From: Eupeodes corollae
Lineage: Eukaryota; Arthropoda; Insecta; Diptera; Syrphidae
Reading direction: 5' to 3'
NCBI RefSeq assembly: GCF_945859685.1
Contig: NC_079147.1
Location: forward strand, 143,492,645 to 143,556,644
DNA: 64,000 bases
The position numbers and the translations under genes are program-made. Position 1 is the stretch's first letter. The number at the start of each line of letters is the position of its first letter. The notes below the pieces were generated by a model. That model was not told the DNA's origin, made no database searches, and worked only from the letters and a program-made list of their open reading frames with translations. Of this stretch, positions 10,908-22,173 are shown piece after piece.

Positions 10908-11990
10908 GGATGGGATGCGACCAACACTGATAACTTCTCATCCCGTCTGTCGATTTTTCTTGCTTAAAAGGTTTGTCGGTTTTCCTGTTTTGTCAAAAAA
11001 TTTGTCAGTTGAAGTATTCTAAAAAAAAATATTCTAAACTAAATTAATAATTATTAACAATATTTTGTATATTATGATGAAATAGTTTGATTTAAAAATA
11101 TAATTTTGTAAACGAGTTTTTAGCCCAAAAAACATTGTTTATCAATTTTAGTAGCATTTCTTAAAGTTTTTTTTCTTATATACGTAAACAAATACAAATT
11201 GGATGAATGAAACTAATTTGAAGTAAATAACTTCTATTGTTCACGAGATATCGAGTACCGAACAATTAATTTTAACAATTTTGAGTAAAATTTGTTGTAG
11301 ATTTTATTTTTTATGAAAAAACAGACTGTTTGATTTTCATAAATATTTGACTGAATGTTGAAAACAATATTTTCCTTAAGATGAAATAAGTTTAAAGCCA
11401 ATACCTTGAATATTCAAAAAGATATTTGATTCGAAAACAAAGTTTAACAAGGTTTTAGTATTGTTTTTTATATTTTTGTTTTCTGTAAAAAAAACTTTTA
11501 GTTTGATTTTTCTCAAAATTTTAATGAATGTTGACGATTTTTCTTAAAGAAAAAATTAGTTTGAAGCCAATATCTCACATTTTTGAAATTTCTAAAATCA
11601 ATTTTAACCAACTTTTTGTATTATTTTGTTTAGGTTTTTATTTTTTTAAAACAACTATTGATGCCATTTTTCCCAAAATTGTACTGAAAGTTGAAAATAA
11701 CATTTTTTAAAAGACGAAACTAATTTTAAGCCAGTATCTCAAATGTTTTGAAAATATATTTTTAACGAAAAATCAGCTTTTTCCAACTTTTAGTAATGTT
11801 TTTTTTTATTTTTTTATAAAAAAATTTGTCTTAAATTTTACCAGATGTCTGAAACCTTTTTCTTCGTTGCATACATTTTTTTGAAAATAAAAGAATGTTT
11901 TCTTCGAAAAATATTCGAGGTGTCAATTATTTCTTTACTTTTTTTTTATTTTAAATTTTGTTTTTTAATTTTAATTTCAAATTTCACTCA
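10908..11990 (+). repeat. Family A repeat, copy A3
   Basis: Starts with GGATGGGATGCGACC and the hairpin partner CATCCC. It continues through the ATGATGAAATAGTTTGATT block and CACGAGATATCGAG, then about five degenerate units with ACTGT/TGATTTTTCTCAAAATTTTA at intervals of about 150-180 bp. The tail fades near 11990 without the terminal palindrome of A2. Short open frames here (11528-12030) are low-complexity and not coding. Confidence 0.6.
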
Positions 11991-12097
11991 TAAGTCATCT
12001 CTTTTAACTCCACCCTTTAGTTTCATATAAAATACTCCAAATATAACAAAATATATAACTTTTCATAATTTTCAATATTTCTTAAATTTATTTTCAG

Positions 12098-12131
12098 CGT
12101 TAAAAACTTTTTTTAACCACAAAACAATAAA
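12098..12131 (+). promoter_or_regulatory. Candidate 5' UTR with possible splice acceptor upstream of GluClalpha ATG
   Basis: TTTATTTTCAG at 12087-12097 is a plausible 3' splice site 34 nt before the start codon. A non-coding leader exon further upstream would then join here. No promoter or TATA/Inr pair is obvious nearby. The alternative is that 12098-12131 is simply contiguous 5' UTR. This is inference only. Confidence 0.35.
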
Positions 12132-12193
12132 ATGGGCACTGGTCATTGCTTCTGGGCTGTATTTTACTTTGCCTGTCTATGTAGTGCGTCCTT
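12132..12193 (+). CDS. GluClalpha: Glutamate-gated chloride channel alpha, exon 1 (signal peptide)
   Basis: Encodes MGTGHCFWAVFYFACLCSAS plus two bases of Leu. This is a hydrophobic signal peptide nearly matching the start of fly GluCl-alpha, a subunit of the Cys-loop glutamate-gated chloride channel inserted in the neuronal plasma membrane. The ATG sits in AATAAAATGG, a good insect context. The exon ends in phase 2 (TCC TT) at the consensus donor GTAAGTATT. With the first base of exon 2 the split codon becomes TTA (Leu). The upstream frame is A/T-rich and non-coding, which supports this start. Confidence 0.9.
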
Positions 12194-13234
12194 GTAAGTA
12201 TTAAACAATCATCTCAATTTTCTATTTCATTCTTGTTTCTGAGCAATTTAAAAATACTTTTGTTGAAATTTAATTTTTTAATTTATTTTTAGAGATTTTA
12301 TTTATTTATTATGTGTGGAAAATTTAATATGTTTTATTTTGTTTTAGTATTTTATTTTTTTACATGGAGTCTGCTATAAGGTGCTATATATTTGCATTCA
12401 AACACGCAGGCAAATAATAATCTCACAATGTTTCATTTCAAATGTGCTAATAACTTATACATATAAAGTTATTAATATAAAGTTTGTAGATTGTCATTAA
12501 GGACTTGAAAAATAAATAAAAAAAAAAAACGGCTCAAACGACTGCATCTTTACACAGCGCTCTCACTTGAAATGCACTGCAAAAAGAAAATCATTTTGAA
12601 AAATCCTTAAAACATGTTTAAGGAAACTTAAAATTAATTTAAAAAAAAAACAAAAATTATTAAATCATTCTCGGTACAATTGAATTTTTGTTGTTATATG
12701 CTCATTTTGTTTATCAGTTTAAAATAAACAATGGCAATGCCTCTGCTTCTAATCGATTGAATAACTATATTGTCACGTAAGGGATTGTCCTCGCACTTTT
12801 CACTTTCACGATTTGCTTCTTACACTCACGACCTATAAATAACGGTGCTATAGACTTAAAATAATTAAATACTGTTTTTGCAAATATTCGCTTACATTAA
12901 CATAACTAGATTATTGACTTCGCTTAATTAATTAATTGTAGAAAAAGGAGAAACGGCATCTTTATTTTTTTGGGGAATTTTCACGTCTACCGTATTTATA
13001 AAATTTCTAACACTTCTTAGTTTTTTAAATACCGATTATCGTAATAGTTGAATTACTTCCTATTCATAAAAGTAATTTCATAGTAATTCTCTCATATAAA
13101 CAGTGATGGAGAAATCATATCTTTTTGATAGAAGGTCATGCATTTTTCGGGCTCGAAAGTTAATCTAAGAAAAAAAAAACTTCTATGCAGTCTTGATGGA
13201 AACTCCTGTAAGAAAAATAAGTCGGTTTTTTCGA
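12194..13234 (+). other. GluClalpha intron 1, first part
   Basis: A/T-rich intron sequence with scattered homopolymer runs. I recognise no transposon and no open frame of interest. The intron runs to 15749 (3556 bp in total). Confidence 0.6.
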
Positions 13235-14175
13235 GATCATCAAAACGCTGATTCAATACTCAAATACTCTTAAAGACGGGAAGCATGGCTTTCATAGCAA
13301 TAGTTCCACTGATGATCCCATGGTCCATCTCAAAAAACAGTGGAGAAAATCTTAACTTATCATTTTGGGAAAGCAAGATTTTTGCGCTTGATATTTCAAA
13401 ACTATTTGATAGGGTTTGGCATCAGGCTCTCTTACAGAAATTGAGCGCCTTCGGTTTTGATGAACCCTCCTTCTTTCTTGGATTAGAAATTACCTCTCTG
13501 ACCTATCAATACCACTAGTATTGGATTATTCTAAATCTAGTGTGGCTCAGGGCCCCGTTCTGTCTTTAACACTATTTCTCATTTTAGTTATTGATCTCTT
13601 ACTTACTAAGCTTTTCATATTCTTTCTTAGACTCACATCCCTCTTCTTCGGATGTGGAACTGCACCGACAAAATATGATAAGTTCATTAAATTATGACCT
13701 AAACAGCATTGTACAATGGGGAATAAAAACCGTTTCGCAGTCAATGCTTCAAAAACCCAATGAAGTCTTGTTAAAATCCTTTTCAAAATGGGCCATTAAG
13801 TGTGTCCTATTCCATCACGGATAGCCACTTTAACCTTTTATCATTAAATTAACCACATCTTGTATAACGATCACATACATGTCGACAAAAATGCCACAAG
13901 ATGTTTAGGTTTTTGATTTGGCTATTATTTTCAAGGCTTGGGGAAATATCCAGCCACATTACTCCCCTTTAACAGTTCGCTTCTAGCAATGATCATTAGT
14001 ATTCCCTTGAGCTCAACTTCGGTTGTACTGTCAAAAACATAGATTCGTTTTTTAGCCGCACTACACGAATTAGAAATACTTTACTAACTAACACGCTGTC
14101 TTTCCCAATCATTGCAATACTCAGGAATATAAAATCAATGCTCACCGACATCTTCTTTTAAACCCTCGCATAAAT
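13235..14175 (+). mobile_element. Jockey/CR1-like LINE relic, copy J1
   Basis: Follows the plus-strand RT of copy J5 (55930-57120) with many stops: IFALDISKLFDRVWHQALLQ at about 13380-13440, the CAGGGCCCCGTTCTGTCT box at 13548, the DVELHRQNMISSLN stretch at 13650, and a C-terminal part from 13950. A 60-bp piece of LOA 3' end (13782-13843) is embedded. The catalytic FADD segment is missing. Confidence 0.65.
13782..13843 (+). mobile_element. LOA/R1-like LINE 3'-end fragment (L5)
   Basis: Resembles the 3' end of copy L4 (63058-63115): GGGCCATTAA, then AGTGTGTCC, TTCCATC and AGCCACT..TAACC. It sits inside Jockey-like copy J1, so it is either an extremely 5'-truncated insertion or a recombination patch. 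Confidence 0.55.
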
Positions 14176-14199
14176 CAGGTTACATTTTACAAAAAGCAT

Positions 14200-14960
14200 T
14201 GATTATATGTCATGTAACCGCTGGGAGCAGAAAACCGCTGGTGCCTTGAGCTGTGTGACAATTTGCGCGATCTTTTTAAAATCATACGTCTTCGATGTCG
14301 ATATCATCTTTTTTAGAACTTGGTTATTATTTACCTATAGCCGATCGCCGCTAACAGTAATGACTAGGCCAGAATCGTTTGCGAGGAACTACGGACCGAT
14401 GACGCCTCAAGCCCAAAAACCACACCAAATTAAAGATGCATTGGCACCTCGTGAATCTCGCACATATAGGTGTTATTCCAAATTCGGCTATTTTGATTAT
14501 TTACGTACTGATTCATCCAAAAACGGGCCTTATCGCTAGAGTTGATTTTTTTTCTGCTTCGAAATTCAATAAGCGAACACACCACGCTGCGTATGGACGT
14601 TTGGTTTTAGTTCTTGTGTCAATTGGATTTCGTTTGGTGTTGGCCGAAATCAAGACGCAAAGTTCGCCATGCAAAGTTCTGCGACAGGCGGAGTTTCTGT
14701 GAGCGACGCGGAATTGACTGCCTCGGATTCTGCTGCACACTAACTAACAACAGTGATTTTTTTACAGATCTTGCGTTTCGTTGACGTTGATGGGTGTTAG
14801 CTGATTATTCACTGAGCCAATGGACTCGATGGAATTTGGCCTTCAAGTGTTAAATATTCGACTGTAAAGAACGACCTTCTACCCCTTAAAAAAGGCCCTA
14901 CGAGCGCGTTTCGTTGCTATCAGAGAACACCCATTTTGATAATAAAATTTTATAATTTTC
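14200..14960 (-). mobile_element. Mariner-superfamily relic, minus-strand transposase
   Basis: The degenerate minus-strand translation gives a second-Asp region resembling DIEDVWFQKDGANCHTAQ (about 14245-14320) and a first-Asp region near 14500-14545 (YVNNQNSRIW, FWMNQYV). The order matches the DD41D transposase at 19842-20927. The related relic at 24121-24965 shares CCGATGACGCCTCAAGCCC. No terminal repeats could be placed. Many stops. Confidence 0.55.
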
Positions 14961-15749
14961 ACGTGTTACTCGACGCTGTAACTTTGCCATAATGATTTGT
15001 CTTAAGTAAACGATTTTAAGAAGATATTTTGACAGAAAGTAAAAGAAACAATATGGCCGCCACTAGTTGTCAAGATAGTTCCGTCTCTATTCGGAAACCC
15101 TTTACGAATTTCGTTATTTTAATTTAGTATGAATGACTAGGGTCTGTATTTAATGTTAAGGACCTAACAAAAATGTTGAAAGCTCTTCAAAGTTGCACTT
15201 CTATATTATTATTTCCCAAATATCACCAAACACATTGAAAATAAACCAGTGTTGCCATACTATGTCTGAAAATCAAGAGGACTTTTCACTGTTTTTTGGC
15301 ATTGAACCCTTCTTCTACTTCTACATTACATCAAAGTTTAAAAAGAAGCAAAATTAGGCTGTTTTTAAAATATTCTTTTTAAAAAATTATGGACTTCACT
15401 TAAGTGGCAAATAATTTATTCATCGATTAAGCGAGGAACCACCAACCTTCATTTTCAAAACACTGTACCACTTAACCACACCGAATCTCCTACTTCTACT
15501 CCAATCTCAAATCACTACCACCACCGCACCGCCAACATCCTTTTCGTCTGTCAAATCTCTCTCTATCACAACATCCATCCACAACTTACAATAAATTGCT
15601 TCTCTCTCGCAACCACCACCACAGCCCACGCCCACGCCCCACACACTAAATCGAAATTAAATTTTCGAATAAAAAAAAAAAACACCATCAAATTCAAAAA
15701 AGATTTTCAATTCCATTAAATCACGTATTTCACGTTTCAACCATTTCAG
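14961..15749 (+). other. GluClalpha intron 1, last part, with a G-poor C/A-rich tract
   Basis: No gene. Positions about 15430-15660 are strikingly poor in G and rich in CCA/CCACC and CTCT on the sense strand, unlike the surrounding A/T-rich intron. The exon 2 acceptor CCATTTCAG ends at 15749. The tract could bind splicing factors, but that is conjecture. Confidence 0.5.
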
Positions 15750-15862
15750 AGCAAATAATGCAAAAATAAATTTCCGAGAAAAAGAGAAAAAAGTTTTGGA
15801 TCAAATTTTAGGTGCTGGAAAATATGATGCCCGTATCCGACCATCCGGAATTAATGGAACAG
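15750..15862 (+). CDS. GluClalpha: Glutamate-gated chloride channel alpha, exon 2
   Basis: 113 nt: one base finishing Leu, 37 codons and one base of the next. The protein reads ANNAKINFREKEKKVLDQIL followed by GAGKYDARIRPSGINGT, the N-terminal alpha-helix and first loop of the extracellular ligand-binding domain. It contains an N-glycosylation sequon (NGT). The acceptor is TTTCAG and the donor GTAAAG, leaving phase 1. Every residue is as expected for a dipteran GluCl-alpha. All three exon 3 versions restore a Glu or Asp codon at the junction. Confidence 0.93.
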
Positions 15863-17089
15863 GTAAAGATATTACATTCGTACTATAAACAAAAATAAAA
15901 TTAATAAAAAACAAAATATAATAAAATAAAAATATCTATTGAAAAAAAAAAACGAACAAGAAATACAGAAAAGTATTCCCTTTTATTTCGGCATCGCCCA
16001 CCGTCCGTCGTCGTGTCGCTCTTCAATTTTTATATAAAAATATTCATCTTCGATAAAAACAAAAAAATTTGGGTGGTGATGAGAAAGGAAAAACAATACA
16101 ATAAATTTATTAATTATAAATCGAAATGAAACATTTTACAAAATATTTAAATGGTGTTTTTAATTTTAATTTTTATAGCGCAAATAAATTTTTATAGATT
16201 TTATGCATCGAATTATTATTTTATTTATTTATATAACAAAATTGGAATTAAGGTTATAAATTTTAGACTATTTTGATATTAGGATAATAATTAAAACAAA
16301 AATAGGTTTTTGGCAATTAGAATTTTTTACTTTTTTATTTTCAAAATTTAAGTATGCAATGAGATTTTTTATTTGAAAATGTTTGAAGAACTTTTTGAAC
16401 ACAGTTTACATTTTATAAAATAGAAGATCTAATGTGGGTTTAAAGATACATATTTTTTTAAGATGGTACTTTTGCTATGTCTCTATCATGCAACTTGGAT
16501 ACACATATTGAAACGACGATTACTGCATATACTCGTTTACATATTTAGTCAAAACTTCTCACTTCTTATACTTCGCACACATTCTTCGAGGTTCACGACT
16601 TTACAAGCTTCAATATTTCATTTGTTCTAAGGACTAACAAATTTCTCTACAGGGAACCTTAGAATTTAATCTAGAATTTCAATATTTCTGGTTCCGATAA
16701 CCGTTTCTGAATCTTATACAATTTTTTGGGAATGCTCGTAAGCTTTTAGTTCACTTGCATTCTCCTCCATTTAATGAATCAGAATAATAGTTCAGCTATT
16801 CTCTTCGATGTTAAGAAAGTGTTTTCATTTCAGGATTGGACAGTTATATCTTTACTTCATCCATTCCTCTTAGTTATCAACCAATTATTTTAAAAATGTG
16901 TTTGCTTCCTTAAATTCCTACAATTAACCGCTTAACCAAAATTCATTCATAGCCTTGGTTGAGAAGTGCTCTGTCTCCAGACTTGCTGATATTTAACTAA
17001 GGTTTAGTCTTTTATTAGGTTAAGCATATTTTGCAGCCAAATGCTTAACTGTTTCATCTCAACACCCATTACTTACTTAAGGTAGCCCT
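15863..17089 (+). other. GluClalpha intron 2, first part
   Basis: A/T-rich intron with no recognisable transposon or exon. The whole intron to exon 3a is 6243 bp and contains LINE copy R2 and the DD41D mariner. Confidence 0.6.
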
Positions 17090-19545
17090 ATCATCCGGAT
17101 CGGACCTGTGCCTCAACCAACAGCCCGTACAGCTCGCCATTGTATCTTCTTCTTCACTCTCCATCTATACAGACGGGACCAAAAAATCACCCGAACAATT
17201 TTTCTCTCGAAACATCCTAAGACGGTAGCATTTTTCTTTGACAAGGTCTCAGGCCTCAGCGCCATAAATGACCGCGATGATGATTGTCTTATAAATGTTG
17301 GTCTTAAAAGCTCGAGCGAGGACTATTCAATTGCCTTCAAAGTCCAAAGTAATTGCGATTTACAGGAGTTATTCCCAATTTGATTATCTGGTATCGTTGT
17401 CAGAATTTATAGCGGTGTCCTAAACGTTGTTTCAATGTCCTTTCTTGATAACATCATATACTTGGCATTGGCCTCTTTGACCACGAAACCTATCTTCTCT
17501 GCTTCCGTCACAATGCTCAAAAGTGTACCATTGATATCAAGCTGTGATTTTACCATTATGTCATATCATCTGCATATCTGAGTTTTGGGATGGACCTTTG
17601 GAAAATTGTGTCTCTAGTGATGAAAGTTCATTTTTTGACCAATTCTTTCCTAAATGATGTTGAAGAACTCACATGACAATGCATTGCCTTTTTTTAACCA
17701 TTCTTTGACATCAAACGCATCGTTGAGATTATTCCCAACCTTGAAAGAGCAGCATGCATTCTTCATCGTCATTTTGCACAAACGGATAAGTTTTACAGGG
17801 ATGAAAAAACTAGAAATTGCTTTGTAGATCTCTTCCCTATGGATGCTGTCATACGCGGCTTTAAGACCGATAAAGAGATGGGAGTTTTTTTTGCCTTTTG
17901 GTAAAATTTACAAACCTCATTCCTATTGTAACATGCCTCTATCTCCTCGATCGTGAGCTTTTCATGCTCTCTTTTTTTCCATCTAAGAAGCCGAGCTCTA
18001 CGAGCTCGTAGAGCTCGCGAGCAGCTCTGGTCCTTCAGTGAAGCGCCGTTTTGTATGCATCTTGTTCCACTGCGTGCGCTTGCCGGCATTCGTCGTCAAA
18101 CCAGGGGTTTCCCTGTTGTGGCCTTGTGAAACCTAGCACTTTAGAGGCGGCCTCAAGGCAATGTTGCCACTGGTATTCAGTACTTAATGCAGGCAGCATA
18201 GGACTCCTTCAGAGGTTACTAGAGACTCGATCGGAAAATGACATGCCAGTCTCTTGCGATTGTAGCCGTCTTACGTCGAAACTTCTCACAGTACTTCCTT
18301 GTTTTGGCTTGGACCGGGATATCCGTAGCCGTACTTTGGCTACAACGAGGTAGTGGTCCGAGTCAATGTTGGCCCCTCGGAATTTTCGGACATTCTGTAT
18401 ACTGGAGAAGTGTCGTGCGTCGATCGCAAATTGGTCAATCTGGTTGACGGTTGATTGATAAGGAGATTTCCATGTCCCCTTGTGGATATTGAGATGTGTG
18501 AACTGCGTACTAGCTACCAGAACGTCTCGCCCCGCAGCAGAATCGATCAGCTTGAATCCGTTGTAGTAGGTGGTATAGTACAGGCTGTTTCTGCCGATTG
18601 TGCAATCAAAGATACCTTCTCTTCCTAGCTTGGCGTTAAAATCTCCTAAGACAATTTTAATGTCATAACCAGGGCACTGCTTATAAGTCTTTTCCAAGAG
18701 CTCGAAGAATATGTCTTTGGTGTCTTCATCTTTCTCCTCTGTTGGGGCATGCGCGCATATTAGGCTTATGATGGCGAATTTAGCCTTGATGCGGATTGTC
18801 GTGATGCACTCGCTCACACTGTTGAAACTCAAGACTATAACCAAAAACAAATTCAAACCCAAATAGTCGCTGGCTTCTCGATGGCAGTCGCCGCAGTATA
18901 TATCGCAGTCTTTTCATTTTTGTTTGCCCAGTTCATCCCATCGCACTTTTAAATGGTTGTTATATTTGCTTTGCAGCAGTTTAGATCTTCCGCTAACTGT
19001 TCGGCTACACATGGTCTATTGAGGGACCTTACATTCCAGGTACAGATCAGAAATTCGTTGTCTTTATCCGTCCGTATTCTAGGCTTGTAAATAAATATTT
19101 GTACGTTATCGGGAAGCCACCCTGACACGGCACAACCCCCAGCCTGAAGGGCTAAATTCTAACATAACACCAAGGACGGGTAGCCAGATAGATAAACCGC
19201 TCCTTAGAGGCCTGGGCTCCGAATATGTCATACAGAAAGAAAAAAAAGGCATCCGCTAAGTGGTTCAACCTTCCTGGAACTGTAGACGCCATCGTTGATT
19301 CCATCTCTGAAATTCCTCCGCTGCCGTTTGGATAAGGAGAGGTCCTCAAGTAAAAACTCCTTTCTTCAACTCTCTTACTCGCATCATCTAACAACTTTCC
19401 GCTTGTTTTAGAACCAATCTCAAATTGAGGGACTAGGCACATTATGTTCACGACGACGAAGTTAGAGTCGGAGTTGAAATGGATTTAGAGAAAAACCTGT
19501 GGACACTTGAATGCACGTTTCTACTATAATGTTGGTAGACATGCT
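17090..19545 (-). mobile_element. RTE/CFDP2-like LINE, copy R2 (with endonuclease)
   Basis: Minus-strand order: 5' region 19100-19545, APE endonuclease 18209-18900, linker 17905-18090 (KKREHEKLTIEEIEACYN), then a jump near 17905 straight into a damaged RT palm (17640-17890), and a C-terminal region 17100-17480. The jump deletes the N-terminal RT, so it cannot transpose. A 24-bp palindrome lies in the linker (17993-18016). Confidence 0.75.
18209..18862 (-). pseudogene. APE-type endonuclease domain of LINE R2
   Basis: A 217-residue open frame with AHAPTEEKDEDTKD, then IKIVLGDFNAKLGREG (the catalytic GDFN motif), NGFKLIDSAAGRDVLVAST, VNQIDQFAID and SDHYLVVAKVR (the catalytic SDH). This is the metal-dependent target-nicking endonuclease of RTE/BovB-type elements. 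The normal Asp-His-Val after NQID is altered (QFAID). The frame starts inside the domain, so the ATG is not the natural start. Confidence 0.75.
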
Positions 19546-19736
19546 CAACATTATCTCACAAGCCCATAACCGCACTAAATAGTCTCTTGTGACTCAGTCC
19601 TGAAAATGATTTCTTTCGAAGACTGATCATCCACTGTCTCCACCATTCTTCACATTTCCTGACACATTCTAACCGTTGCTGACTCTTGAAATGGTAAAGA
19701 GGCTATAGTACTGAAGTCAATTCTACTAAGCATGTA

Positions 19737-21040
19737 AACGGTGATTTTTTAAGAGCTTGAGAACTTTAAAAAAAAAAAACCCATACAATTTGCAAAATCT
19801 CATCGATTCTTTATTTGAAACGTTAAATTGGTCCATGACATTTACTTTTTGAATATAATTTCATTTAAATGTTGACCGCGGCTGCATCTTAGGTGGTCCA
19901 TTCGGAAAGTCCAATTTTGGGTAACTTTTTCGAGCATTTCGGCCGGAATAGCCCGAATTTCTTCGGAAATGTTGTCTTCCAAAGCTGGAATAGTAGCTGG
20001 CTTATTTGTGTAGACTTAAGACTTGATGTAGCCCCACAAAAAACAGTCTAAAGGCGTCAAATCGCATGATCTTGGTGGCCAACTTACCGGTCCATTCCTT
20101 GAGATGAATTGTTCTCCGAAGTTTTCCCTCAAAATGGCCATAGAATTGCGAGCTGTGTGGCATGTTGCGCCATCTTGTTGAAACCACATGTCAACCAAGT
20201 TCAGTTCTTCCATTTTTGGCAACAAAAAGTTTGTTAGCATTGAACGATAGCGATCGCCATTCACCGTAACGTTGCGTCCAACAGCATCTTTGAAAAAATA
20301 CGGTCCAATGATTCCACCAGCGTACAAACCACACCAAACAGTGCATTTTTCGGGATGCATGGGCAGTTCTTGAACGGCTTCTGGTTGCTCTTCACTCCAA
20401 ATGCGGCAATTTTGCTTATTTACGTAGCCATTCAACCAGAAATGAGCCTCATCGCTGAACAAAATTTGTCGATAAAAAAGCGGATTTTCTGCCAACTTTT
20501 CTAGGGCCCATTCACTGAAAATTCGACGTTGTGGCAGATCGTTCGGCTTCAGTTCTTGCACGAGCTGTATTTTATACGGTTTTACACCAAGATCTTTGCG
20601 TAAAATCTTCCATGTGGTCGAATAACACAAACCCAATTGCTGCAAACTGCGACGAGTCGACATTTCACGGTCTTCAGCAACACTCTCAGAAACAGACGCA
20701 ATATTCTCTTCTGTACGCACTGTACGCATTCGTGTGGTTGGTTTAATGTCCAATAAAGTAAACTGAGTGCGAAACTTGGTCACAATCGCATTAATTGTTT
20801 GCTCACTTGGTCGATTATGTAGACCATAAATCGGACGTAAAGCGCGAAACACATTTCGAACTGAACACTGATTTTGGTAATAAAATTCAATGATTTGCAA
20901 GCGTTGCTCGTTAGTAAGTCTATTCATGATGAAATGTCAAAGCATACTGAGCATCTTTCTCTTTGACACCATGTCTGAAATCCCGCGTGATCTGTCAAAT
21001 ACTAATGCATGAAAATCCTAACCTCAAAAAAATCACCCTT
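19737..21040 (-). mobile_element. Full-length DD41D (rosa-like) mariner
   Basis: A 1304-bp element with TA on both sides (19735-19736 and 21041-21042). The ends are similar inverted repeats: AACGGTGATTTTTT on the left and, read inward from the right, AAGGGTGATTTTTTT. It carries one transposase gene on the minus strand (20927 to 19842) that is complete except for a single stop. It is the best-preserved DNA transposon in the window. The internal-deletion copy at 1667-2488 is closely related to it. Confidence 0.9.
19842..20927 (-). pseudogene. DD41D mariner transposase, one premature stop
   Basis: Opens MNRLTNEQRLQIIEFYYQNQ with a helix-turn-helix region (CSVRNVFRALR, PSEQTINAIV). The catalytic triad follows: first Asp in LFSDEAHFW, second in FQQDGATCHTA, third in CDLTPLDCFLW. 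I count 41 residues between the second and third Asp, hence DD41D, as in rosa-type elements of flies. A TAA at 20016-20018 ends the open frame after 303 residues. In the same frame the sequence then runs on to a natural stop at 19842-19844, giving 361 codons plus stop. It is inactive unless the stop is read through. Confidence 0.85.
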
Positions 21041-21297
21041 TATTTGGGCTTTTAGTGTTTGTGTTTCATCAATGACGAGCGTGAGAGGTCCTGTTAATTG
21101 GAAAATTATATTGACTGGAAAAATCACGAAATGCACGATATGTCTGAATAACTTAAGAGCATTGCTCGATTGTGTATCTTTCCATGGTTTAAACTGAGTT
21201 AGTATGAAATTGATAATGGTCAAATAAAATGCAGAAAATAACTTGTCGGTTAGATGTGGTTTAAATTCAACATCGGTCCTTAAAATTTAACCACCAC

Positions 21298-22105
21298 AGG
21301 TTATAGTCAATCAACTCTGTGCTCTGTAAGACCTGTTTACTATTATTTGGTAGAAAGAAGAAATTAAATTTGAAGCATTAGAAGATTTCGCTCTTAGATT
21401 TCTGTTTTCAACGAGACAGTTTTAACTTTATGTAAGGTTCAGCCATCATCAATACCTCAAATATACGAGAAACACGCTTCCAAAAAAAATGTGGACGTCT
21501 GAGGAGTTTTCTTTAGTTCTTGCGTCATTCATGGTTTGTCAAAAGTTATGGAAGGTTGTTCTATTTATAATTGTTGGGGTGTTGATTGGAACTTAATAAT
21601 TATTTGGTAGTAGCCATCCCAAAGTCACACACAAAGAAAAAGTAAGTCAGCCTGAGTTGGCCATGAGAAGTGATCCAAATCTAAACATCTGTCTAGGGCC
21701 TATTTGTTTTTGACGATTCGAAAAACGAGCATCATAGTCTTAAATGAATGCTAACATTTTAATTTGTGCATCCAAGTTGAAAGATCTTAAGAATAGGCAA
21801 AAGTTGTTTGTAAATTTTTGTACAGAGTTCAAAACAAAACGGCTGTAAAAATAAACATTGAAATCTTCAATACAAACTTGAACATTTTTGTAAATAGAAC
21901 TGTGTACAATATTTGTAAGATAAAATCTTAATTCACATTAAAGTTAAAAGGTTTTTTTTTTAATTCAGAAAATTTAAAATAAACAAAACAAATCACAAGT
22001 AAAATAAAAAAAAAAAAACACAAAACAAAACAAAAACTTATATTGTAGTTCCACATTAAAATTTTGTATATTCTAATAAAACCAAAAACATCTACCAACA
22101 AACAG
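21298..22105 (+). other. GluClalpha intron before exon 3a
   Basis: A/T-rich, with poly(A)-like runs near 22000-22020 and no recognisable transposon. The acceptor of exon 3a is preceded by an A/C-rich stretch rather than a polypyrimidine tract, suggesting a weak 3' splice site. Confidence 0.55.
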
Positions 22106-22173
22106 ATGGCCCTGCAATAGTCAGAATCAATCTTTTCGTTCGAAGTATAATGACGATTAGTGACATTAAAATG
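22106..22173 (+). CDS. GluClalpha: Glutamate-gated chloride channel alpha, alternative exon 3a
   Basis: 68 nt. With the last G of exon 2 it encodes D, then GPAIVRINLFVRSIMTISDI and KM. This covers the loop-G strand and the beta1-beta2 loop of the ligand-binding domain. The Arg of FVRS is the position that contacts glutamate in the worm GluCl structure. Acceptor AACAAACAG, donor GTAAGTCC. It is one of three mutually exclusive versions known in insect GluCl-alpha genes. Its length is 2 mod 3, so it can be neither skipped nor combined without a frameshift. Confidence 0.93.

Larger units (their letters stand above)
19590..21297 (-). mobile_element. Older mariner relic (E2) split by a DD41D mariner
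   Basis: Flank 19590-19735 resembles 44205-44300 (TCGAAGACTGATCATCCACT, AATGGTAAAGAGGCT). Flank 21041-21297 ends in AACATCGGTCCTTAAAATTTAACC, the end motif of the 43917-44640 element. The two halves are parts of one relic into which 19737-21040 jumped at a TA. Confidence 0.5.
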
